DNA from: Mageeibacillus sp. UBA1257
GTDB taxonomy: Bacteria; Bacillota; Clostridia; UBA1212; UBA1257
NCBI GenBank assembly: GCA_002308775.1
Contig: DBVT01000008.1
Span: 2,057 to 12,831, forward strand
Direction: 5' to 3'
Length of the DNA: 10,775 bases
The translations under genes were made by a program, and so were the position numbers. Below are positions 5,636 to 10,775 of the stretch, piece by piece; positions within the stretch are counted from its first letter, which is position 1, and each line of letters starts with the position of its first letter. The notes under the pieces are model-generated. The model was not told where the DNA came from and made no database searches. It was given only the letters and a program-made list of their open reading frames with translations.

Positions 5636-5998
5636 ATGTCAAAAAAAGGCAAGAAAGAATGGTTTATAGCAGACGGCTATATGAGCGATACGACTAAGGG
5701 CGAATATGTGTCTCACGAGGCGGTTTGCGTGCTCAATATGTCGGGCAAAAAAGCGAACATAGATCTGACGATTTATTTCGAGGATGAGGAGCCTTTGCGC
5801 GGCCTTCACGCGGTTTGCAAAAATGACAGAACGAATCACATCAGACTCGACAAAATCGTAAACGATCAGGGCAGGAAGATCCCGAGAAACAAGCCTTATG
5901 CGATTCATGTAAAAAGCGACGTGCCTGTAGTAGTGCAGTGCTCGAGGCTCGACGTCTCGCAGCCGGAATACTCACTGATGACAACTATTGCATACTGA
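5636..5998 (+). CDS. Anabaena sensory rhodopsin transducer (ASRT) family protein
   Basis: A small soluble all-beta protein of 120 residues related to the Anabaena sensory rhodopsin transducer. Recognisable family features in order are WFIADGY (9-15), the SHEAVCVLN strand (26-34), DLTIYFEDEEP (43-53), a central HIRLDKI (68-74), SDVPVVVQCSRLD (94-106) and the C-terminal LMTTIAY (114-120). The Anabaena protein forms a tetramer and binds the rhodopsin's cytoplasmic face. Most relatives in anaerobes lack a rhodopsin partner, and the superfamily has been proposed to bind small molecules, perhaps sugars. No rhodopsin gene is visible here, so the function is unknown. AAGGG at 5621-5625 is about 10 nt before ATG 5636 but almost abuts an in-frame ATG at 5627, so 5636 is preferred. 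It is a single-gene unit with its own promoter and terminator, placed between the tad genes and the arginine operon. Confidence 0.85.
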   Translation: MSKKGKKEWFIADGYMSDTTKGEYVSHEAVCVLNMSGKKANIDLTIYFEDEEPLRGLHAVCKNDRTNHIRLDKIVNDQGRKIPRNKPYAIHVKSDVPVVVQCSRLDVSQPEYSLMTTIAY

Positions 5999-6016
5999 GA
6001 AACAACAAAAAAGAAG

Positions 6017-6050
6017 CGGATGCCGGAAAAAGGAAGGCGTCCGTTTTTTT
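6017..6050 (+). terminator. Rho-independent terminator after the ASRT-family gene
   Basis: CGGATGCC (6017-6024) pairs with GGCGTCCG (6036-6043), 8 bp with one G-U pair and an 11-nt loop, followed by seven T residues (6044-6050). An A-rich run upstream can extend the stem. It lies 18 bases after the stop and insulates the arginine operon from upstream transcription. Confidence 0.92.
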
Positions 6051-6090
6051 AGGCCAAAACGAAGCCGAAATAAAGATTATTAACAAAAGA

Positions 6091-6129
6091 AATGAATAAT
6101 AATGCAAAATAATTGAATAAAAATGCAAT
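6091..6129 (+). promoter_or_regulatory. Tandem ARG boxes (ArgR/AhrC operator) upstream of argC
   Basis: Two 18-bp sites at 6091-6108 and 6112-6129 contain TGAATAATAATGCAAA and TGAATAAAAATGCAAT. Compared with the Bacillus subtilis AhrC consensus CATGAATAAAAATKCAAK (recalled), they match at about 15 and 16 of 18 positions. They are separated by 3 bp, so they repeat every 21 bp. This is the spacing of paired ARG boxes that bind one ArgR hexamer. They sit just upstream of the argC -35 box, consistent with arginine-responsive control. No argR gene is in the window. Confidence 0.82.
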
Positions 6130-6136
6130 AAAACGC

Positions 6137-6166
6137 TTGACTTTGCGAATAAAACAGCATTATAAT
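6137..6166 (+). promoter_or_regulatory. Promoter of the argCJBDF operon, with a weaker third ARG-like site
   Basis: TTGACT (6137-6142) and TATAAT (6161-6166) with an 18-bp spacer form a strong sigma-A promoter; transcription would begin near 6173. A weaker ARG-like sequence containing GAATAAAACAGCAT (12 of 18 to the consensus over 6144-6161) occupies the spacer and reaches the -10. ArgR bound to it would block polymerase directly. The promoter position excludes the in-frame TTG at 6172 as the argC start. Confidence 0.78.
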
Positions 6167-6201
6167 ATCGTTTGTACAATATCATAAAGGATGTGACGGC
6201 C

Positions 6202-7131
6202 TTGAAAAAGGTGTTTGTCGACGGAAAAGCCGGTACGACGGGACTAAGAATATATGAAAGACTTCAAAAAAGAGACGACATCGTTTTGCTTTCTCTGCCT
6301 GAGGAAAAGAGAAAAGATCCGCAGGCGAGAGAAGAGATGCTGAACGAGGCCGATTTCGTCTTTTTGTGCCTGCCGGACGACGCCGCGACAGAGGCAGTCG
6401 AACTTGTAAAAAACGACAGCACAGTGATCATAGACACGTCGACGGCGCACAGAACAGCGGATGATTGGACATACGGATTTCCGGAAATAAACGGGCTGAA
6501 AGAGAAGATCAAAACATCGAAGCGGATCGCAAATCCCGGATGTCACGCGAGCGGATTTATTTCTCTCGCAGCGCCTCTCGCAGAAGCCGGAATAATCAAA
6601 AAAGACACAGCTTTGACGTGCTTTTCGATCACCGGATATTCAGGCGGCGGAAAGAAAATGATAGCAGAATACGAAGCCCCGGAAAACAAAGAAAAGCTGC
6701 TCGCTCCCAGGCAGTACGGGATCTCGCAAATGCACAAGCATCTGCCTGAAATGAGAAAGATCTGCGGCCTTGAAAAGGAGCCCGTTTTCTGTCCGATAGT
6801 ATCGTCATTTTACGCCGGAATGGAAGTCACCGTAACGCTCGCGGAAGACGATATGACGGGAAAATATACGGTCGAAGATATAAAAAACGTTTACAGGGAA
6901 TACTACAAAGACGGGCTGGTCGGATTCGCGGAAAAGGTCGACGAAAACGGATTTATATCAGCTTCGAAATACGAAGGAAGAGACGACATGTGCGTTTCGG
7001 CAGTCGGGTGCGAAGGAAGGATACTTTTGGTATCTCTCTTCGACAACTTGGGAAAAGGCGCGTCAGGCGCGGCAATTCAGAATATGAACCTGGTTCTCGG
7101 TATCGACGAGAGCACGGGACTTATAATATAA
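6202..7131 (+). CDS. argC: N-acetyl-gamma-glutamyl-phosphate reductase, type 2
   Basis: NADPH-dependent enzyme (EC 1.2.1.38) that reduces N-acetylglutamyl phosphate to N-acetylglutamate semialdehyde in the cytoplasm. The N-terminal MKKVFVDGKAGTTGLRIYER is typical of the short type 2 ArgC form, as is the total of 309 residues (type 1 is about 345). The catalytic Cys is C114 in NPGCHASG. Other signatures are ITGYSGGGKKMI (143-154), HKHLPEM (178-184) and DNLGKGASGAA (281-291). The start is a TTG at 6202 preceded by AAAGGAT at 6186-6192. A GTG at 6193 would sit on top of that ribosome site, and TTG 6172 falls at the transcription start. It is the first gene of the arginine operon, directly behind the ARG boxes and promoter. 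An AGGAGG overlaps its stop and serves argJ. Confidence 0.95.
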   Translation: MKKVFVDGKAGTTGLRIYERLQKRDDIVLLSLPEEKRKDPQAREEMLNEADFVFLCLPDDAATEAVELVKNDSTVIIDTSTAHRTADDWTYGFPEINGLKEKIKTSKRIANPGCHASGFISLAAPLAEAGIIKKDTALTCFSITGYSGGGKKMIAEYEAPENKEKLLAPRQYGISQMHKHLPEMRKICGLEKEPVFCPIVSSFYAGMEVTVTLAEDDMTGKYTVEDIKNVYREYYKDGLVGFAEKVDENGFISASKYEGRDDMCVSAVGCEGRILLVSLFDNLGKGASGAAIQNMNLVLGIDESTGLII

Positions 7132-7162
7132 GGAGGTCATAAAGACCATGGAGGTAAAAGAA

Positions 7163-8377
7163 ATGAAACTGATCGAAGGCGGAATATGCGCGGCAAAAGG
7201 TTTTAAAGCGTCAGGCGTTCATTGCGGAATAAGGAAAAACGCAGTCAAAAAGGATATAGCTTTGATATTCAGCGAAGTTAAGGCATCATGCGCCGCAGTC
7301 TATACGACAAATCTGGTAAAAGGGGCTCCGCTCAAAGTCACGAAGAGCCATATAAAAGACGGATACGCACAGGCAGCGATCTGCAACAGCGGAAACGCCA
7401 ACACCTGCAACTCGAACGGCATGGAAATAGCCGAAAAGACTTGCGAACTCCTTGCGAAAGAGAAAAAGATCAAAGCGGACGATATAGTCGTCGCGTCGAC
7501 CGGAGTCATCGGACAGCCTCTCGATATCGCGCCGATCAAAGCCGGTATCCCGGAGCTTGTAAAAAATCTTTCTACGGGCGGCAGTTCGGATGCGGCGGAA
7601 GCCATCATGACGACGGATACGGTAAAAAAAGAGATCGCCTGCGAGTTTTTACTGTCCGGCAAAAAGTGCAGAATGGGAGGCATCGCAAAGGGAAGCGGAA
7701 TGATACATCCCGATATGGCTACGATGCTGGTATTCATAACGACGGACGTCGCTATCTCGCCTGAAATGCTTCAAAACGCGCTCTCGGGAGATATAAAAGA
7801 CACATTCAATATGATAAGCATAGACGGGGACACATCCACGAACGATATGGTCACTGTGATGGCGAACGGCCTTGCGGGAAATGAAGAGATCAAAGAGGAA
7901 AACGACGATTTTAAAACGTTTATGAAGGCTTTGAACACTGTAAATGTCGCTCTCTGCAGGATGATCGCATCTGACGGAGAAGGCGCGACAAAAATGCTGG
8001 AGTGCAAGGTCAGCGGCGCTCAGGACATTTTAACAGCTAAAAAAGTAGCGAAAAGCGTCATATGCTCGAGCCTTGTAAAAGCGGCTATGTTCGGCGCGGA
8101 CGCAAACTGGGGAAGGATACTGTGCGCGATAGGATACAGCAAGACGGACGTCGATCCGGACAAAATAGATGTGGATCTGAAGAGCTGCAAGGGCACGATC
8201 GCTGTCTGCAGAAACGGCGCCGGCGTTGATTTCTCGGAGGAAAAAGCGAAAGAGATCTTATCGGAGAAAGAGATCGAGATAATCGTAGATCTCGGCCTCG
8301 GAGATGTTTCTTCAACGGCCTGGGGATGCGACTTGACATACGATTATGTAAAAATAAACGGCGACTACAGGACATAA
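7163..8377 (+). CDS. argJ: Glutamate N-acetyltransferase / amino-acid acetyltransferase (ArgJ)
   Basis: Transfers the acetyl group from N-acetylornithine to glutamate (EC 2.3.1.35), recycling acetyl groups; many members also use acetyl-CoA (EC 2.3.1.1). From ATG 7163 it has 404 residues, normal for the family. ArgJ cleaves itself before a Thr that becomes the N-terminal nucleophile of the beta chain: here T187 in HPDMATMLV, preceded by KGSGMI. The STGVIG motif (112-117) supplies the oxyanion hole, and ICNSGNAN (73-80) and DGEGATK (271-277) are also conserved. The start is ambiguous. ATG 7163 has GGAGG 8 nt upstream (7150-7154) and fits the family N-terminus (MKLIEGGICAAKGF). ATG 7148 is in frame, adds MEVKE, and has AGGAGG 11 nt upstream. 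No argA or argE is in the window, consistent with the cyclic pathway; whether this ArgJ is bifunctional cannot be read from the sequence. Confidence 0.95.
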   Translation: MKLIEGGICAAKGFKASGVHCGIRKNAVKKDIALIFSEVKASCAAVYTTNLVKGAPLKVTKSHIKDGYAQAAICNSGNANTCNSNGMEIAEKTCELLAKEKKIKADDIVVASTGVIGQPLDIAPIKAGIPELVKNLSTGGSSDAAEAIMTTDTVKKEIACEFLLSGKKCRMGGIAKGSGMIHPDMATMLVFITTDVAISPEMLQNALSGDIKDTFNMISIDGDTSTNDMVTVMANGLAGNEEIKEENDDFKTFMKALNTVNVALCRMIASDGEGATKMLECKVSGAQDILTAKKVAKSVICSSLVKAAMFGADANWGRILCAIGYSKTDVDPDKIDVDLKSCKGTIAVCRNGAGVDFSEEKAKEILSEKEIEIIVDLGLGDVSSTAWGCDLTYDYVKINGDYRT

Positions 8378-8423
8378 TGACGAAAGCTTTATCTGCAAAA
8401 AAATAACTATTCGGAGCGGGATC

Positions 8424-9293
8424 ATGGAAAAAGGTTTTTCAAACGCGCAGAGGGCGCAGGTGCTGACTGAGGCACTCCCTCACATCAAAAAGTACACGGG
8501 CAAAACTGTCGTTGTAAAATACGGCGGCAATGCGATGACGAGCGAGGCTTTAAAGCAGCAGGTCATGGAAGATATCGTCCTCCTGTGGCTCATAGGAGTA
8601 AAGATCGTCCTTGTCCACGGAGGCGGCCCCGAGATTTCCGAAATGATGGATAAACTGGGTAAAAAGCCCGAATTCGTAGACGGTCTCAGAGTGACGGACA
8701 AGGAGACGATAGACATCGTCCAGATGGTACTTGCCGGGAAAGTCAATAAAACGCTCGTCAATATGCTCGAAATGAAAGGCGGAAAGGCGATAGGGCTCTC
8801 CGGAATGGACGGCAGACTGATCGAAGCGAAGGTCAAGGATGAAAAGCTCGGATACGTCGGAGAGATCACGAAAATACACATTAAACCCGTTGCGGACATA
8901 TTGAACAACGGTTATATACCTGTCATTTCGACAGTCGGATGCGACAAAGAGGGCAACGCGTACAATATAAACGGCGATACGGCCGCGGCATATATTTCCG
9001 GTGCTCTCGAGGCAGAAAGGCTGATAATGATGACAGATATAGCGGGAGTTTTACGGGACAAAAACAAGACGGAAACGCTGATACCGGAGATAGGCCTCGA
9101 ACAGGTCGATGAGCTCAAAAAAGAGGGCATTATATCGGGCGGCATGATACCGAAAGTCGAATGCTGCGTGACCGCGATAAAACAGGGCGTCAAAAATGTT
9201 GTCATAATGGACGGCAGGGTCCCGCATTCGATCCTGATGGAGCTTCTGACGAACGAAGGCGCCGGCACGCTGGTAAAAGGAGAAAACAAATGA
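8424..9293 (+). CDS. argB: N-acetylglutamate kinase, probably arginine-inhibited
   Basis: Phosphorylates N-acetylglutamate with ATP (EC 2.7.2.8). The 289-residue protein has the amino-acid-kinase landmarks: K32 in KYGGNAM, LVHGGGPE (63-70), GLRVTD (87-92), NINGDTAAA (181-189), MTDIAGVL (203-210) and MIPKV (241-245). It carries about 25 residues before the first kinase strand, FSNAQRAQVLTEALPHIKKY. This matches the N-terminal helix of hexameric, arginine-sensitive NAGKs such as those of Thermotoga and Pseudomonas. E. coli NAGK, which is arginine-insensitive, lacks it. The C-terminal GRVPHSILMEL and NEGAGTLV also resemble the arginine site of sensitive enzymes, so feedback inhibition is likely. 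ATG 8424 follows GGAGCGGG by 5 nt. A 46-bp gap separates it from argJ with no terminator, and its TGA overlaps the argD ATG by 4 nt. Confidence 0.96.
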   Translation: MEKGFSNAQRAQVLTEALPHIKKYTGKTVVVKYGGNAMTSEALKQQVMEDIVLLWLIGVKIVLVHGGGPEISEMMDKLGKKPEFVDGLRVTDKETIDIVQMVLAGKVNKTLVNMLEMKGGKAIGLSGMDGRLIEAKVKDEKLGYVGEITKIHIKPVADILNNGYIPVISTVGCDKEGNAYNINGDTAAAYISGALEAERLIMMTDIAGVLRDKNKTETLIPEIGLEQVDELKKEGIISGGMIPKVECCVTAIKQGVKNVVIMDGRVPHSILMELLTNEGAGTLVKGENK

Positions 9294-10462
9294 GCATCAT
9301 CGAAACTGACAAAAAATACATAGCCAATACTTACAACAGGTTCCCTGTAGAGATAGTTTCCGGAAAAGGTTCGCTGATGTATGACGTAAACGGGAAAGAA
9401 TACATCGATATGGGCAGCGGCATAGGGGTCACATCCTTCGGAGCGGCTGACGAGCAGTGGCAGAAGGCAGTTGCCGACCAGATCTCAAAGGTGCAGCATA
9501 CTTCGAATCTGTATTATACGCAGCCGTGCGCGATGCTCGCGGAGATGCTTTGTAAGAAGACGGGGATGAAGAAGGTGTTCTTCTCAAATTCCGGAGCCGA
9601 AGCGAACGAATGCGGCATAAAAGCTATCAGAAAATATGCGAGCGAGAAAAAGGGTCCCGATTTTTACAAGATAATCACTCTTAAAAACAGCTTCCACGGC
9701 AGGACGCTCACCACCCTTGCCGCGACAGGGCAGGAAGTATTTCATAAGCTGTTTACACCTTTGACGCCCGGATTCGTGTACGTTGAGGCGAATAATATCG
9801 AGGAACTCAAAGAGACTGTCGAAAAAGAAAAGATCGCCGGTATTATGATCGAGTGCGTCCAGGGAGAGGGAGGCGTGATGCCTCTTTCGAAGGATTTTAC
9901 GGGAGAGATCGCAAAGATCGCGAAAGAGAAGGATATCATTCTGATGGTTGACGAGGTTCAGACAGGCAACGGAAGGACAGGCAAGCTTTATTCATATATG
10001 AATTACGGCCTCAAACCTGATGTAGTCTCGACCGCGAAAGGACTGGCCGGAGGGCTCCCCATAGGCGCCACGATGCTCGGTAAAAAAGTCGAAAACATCT
10101 TCGGATTCGGAGATCAGGGATCGACATTCGGAGGCAACCCCGTTTCTTGCGCGGCGGCTCTTTCGATCCTCGGAAGGATAGACGACGAATTGCTCGGCCT
10201 GGTAAAAGAAAAGAGCAAATATATATTCAAAGAGTTCAAAGGAGCGAAGGGCGTCGAATCTGTTTCGGGAATGGGCCTTATGATCGGAATAAAAACGGTG
10301 AGACCCGCGAAGGATATCGTTTTAAAATGTATAGATAAAGGCGTTCTCTGCCTTACGGCGAAGGATAAGGTGAGGCTTCTGCCCGCTTTGAACATACCGT
10401 TCGAACAGCTTAAAAAAGCCGTTTCGATAATAAAAGAGACATGCGGGGAGGATCTATCATGA
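9290..10462 (+). CDS. argD: Acetylornithine aminotransferase
   Basis: PLP-dependent class III aminotransferase (EC 2.6.1.11) that converts N-acetylglutamate semialdehyde and glutamate to N-acetylornithine and 2-oxoglutarate. From ATG 9290 it has 390 residues, the usual length. Signatures are FFSNSGAEANE (97-107) for cofactor phosphate binding, NSFHGRTLTTLAATG (133-147), D221 in the DEVQTGNGRTG motif, the Schiff-base lysine K250 in STAKGLAGGLPIGA, and STFGGNP (278-284). The frame extends upstream to an ATG at 9161 inside argB, but that extension is basic and unrelated to the family. ATG 9290 has AAAGGAG at 9276-9282 and overlaps the argB stop as ATGA. Some ArgD enzymes also act on succinyldiaminopimelate in lysine synthesis; here the arg operon context favours the arginine role. 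It overlaps argF by 4 nt. Confidence 0.96.
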   Translation: MSIIETDKKYIANTYNRFPVEIVSGKGSLMYDVNGKEYIDMGSGIGVTSFGAADEQWQKAVADQISKVQHTSNLYYTQPCAMLAEMLCKKTGMKKVFFSNSGAEANECGIKAIRKYASEKKGPDFYKIITLKNSFHGRTLTTLAATGQEVFHKLFTPLTPGFVYVEANNIEELKETVEKEKIAGIMIECVQGEGGVMPLSKDFTGEIAKIAKEKDIILMVDEVQTGNGRTGKLYSYMNYGLKPDVVSTAKGLAGGLPIGATMLGKKVENIFGFGDQGSTFGGNPVSCAAALSILGRIDDELLGLVKEKSKYIFKEFKGAKGVESVSGMGLMIGIKTVRPAKDIVLKCIDKGVLCLTAKDKVRLLPALNIPFEQLKKAVSIIKETCGEDLS

Positions 10463-10775
10463 AATTAGATATAAAAGGAAAAAGCTTTTTGAAACTGCTC
10501 GATTTTACGCCTGAGGAGATAGGCTGTCTCATCGACCTTGCGGCTGAACTGAAAAAGGAGAAGAAGCTTGGAATATCACAGAAAAAATTCGAGGGGAAGA
10601 ATGTCGCTTTGATATTCGAAAAGACGAGCACGAGGACGAGGTGCTCATTCGAAGTTGCGGCAGCGGATCTCGGAATACATCCCGTATATCTCGATCCGAA
10701 ATCCTCTCAAATGGGTAAAAAAGAAAGCATCAAAGACACCGCGAGGGTGCTCGGAAGGATGTTCGACGGCATCGA
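10459..10775 (+). CDS. argF: Ornithine carbamoyltransferase (3' truncated by window)
   Basis: Carbamoylates ornithine to citrulline (EC 2.1.3.3). Only the first 105 residues are present, about a third of the usual 305-335. They lie in the carbamoyl-phosphate-binding domain and include FEKTSTRTRCSFEVAA (53-68), the diagnostic SxRTR phosphate-binding loop, and SSQMGKKESIKDTARVLGRM (82-101). The second of these separates ornithine from aspartate carbamoyltransferases. ATG 10459 overlaps the argD TGA as ATGA, with GGGGAGG at 10445-10451 placed 7 nt upstream. The anabolic argF role is inferred from the operon; a catabolic arcB is unlikely because no arcA or arcC is nearby in the visible part. Confidence 0.95.
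   Translation, partial: MKLDIKGKSFLKLLDFTPEEIGCLIDLAAELKKEKKLGISQKKFEGKNVALIFEKTSTRTRCSFEVAAADLGIHPVYLDPKSSQMGKKESIKDTARVLGRMFDGI

Noticed and set aside
8378..8423. Extra promoter or attenuator between argJ and argB
   Set aside because: The 46-bp gap has no convincing -35/-10 pair and no hairpin followed by T residues, only the argB ribosome site.
9161..9289. Upstream start of argD at 9161 within argB
   Set aside because: The extra 43 residues are highly basic and unlike any aminotransferase. They are argB coding sequence read in another frame, and ATG 9290 has its own ribosome site and an ATGA overlap.
1..10775. CRISPR array, tRNA or rRNA genes, insertion sequence or phage genes
   Set aside because: No regularly spaced repeats, cloverleaf-type sequences, rRNA signatures, transposase motifs or terminal inverted repeats were seen by eye. 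Coding content is accounted for by the listed genes.

Overview
The window looks like chromosome of an anaerobic, low-to-moderate G+C Firmicute, most likely an uncultured gut- or rumen-type member of the Clostridia. The basis is inference from several signs: AGA/AGG-rich arginine codons, strong Shine-Dalgarno sites, a FeoB-associated Cys-rich membrane peptide, a Clostridia-type short Tad secretion operon, ARG boxes that resemble the Bacillus AhrC/ArgR consensus, and a GCGS-plus-membrane-anchor tail on a surface protein. No rRNA, tRNA, CRISPR array or transposase is visible.

Layout. Bases 1-180 are the 3' end of a surface protein (Pro/Thr/Glu linker, membrane helix, basic tail). A cytoplasmic GH127-type glycoside hydrolase follows on the + strand (225-1919). 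It ends at a bidirectional terminator that it shares with a convergent two-gene minus-strand operon: a YbaK-type Cys-tRNA(Pro) deacylase and a FeoB-associated Cys-rich membrane protein (2010-2710). A 235-bp divergent intergenic region carries promoters for both directions. Next come cpaF, tadB and tadC (2946-5519), the ATPase and two inner-membrane platform proteins of a Tad/type IVc pilus-like machine; no pilin, prepilin peptidase or TadE-type gene is in view. A small gene of the Anabaena sensory rhodopsin transducer (ASRT) family (5636-5998) has its own near-perfect sigma-A promoter and a strong terminator.

From 6091 onward lies the arginine operon. Two ARG boxes and a promoter precede argC (type 2), argJ, argB, argD and argF, and argF runs off the window. 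Together these convert N-acetylglutamate, made or recycled by ArgJ, through N-acetylglutamyl phosphate, its semialdehyde and N-acetylornithine to ornithine and then citrulline. The 4-nt ATGA overlaps at argB/argD and argD/argF indicate translational coupling. The NAGK carries the N-terminal helix typical of arginine-inhibited enzymes, so the pathway is probably controlled both by ArgR repression and by feedback.

The most unusual point is the start of tadB. Its conserved N-terminal membrane segments are open in frame from 4099, but the only ATG/GTG/TTG in that frame is at 4267, downstream of those segments. The best-placed start is an ACG codon 8 nt after a strong Shine-Dalgarno. A +1 shift from the end of cpaF, or a sequence error, are the alternatives. 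The rest of the window is largely recognisable housekeeping and accessory content. I see no clearly new multi-gene system, though the pairing of a short Tad operon with an ASRT-family protein is worth a comparative look.
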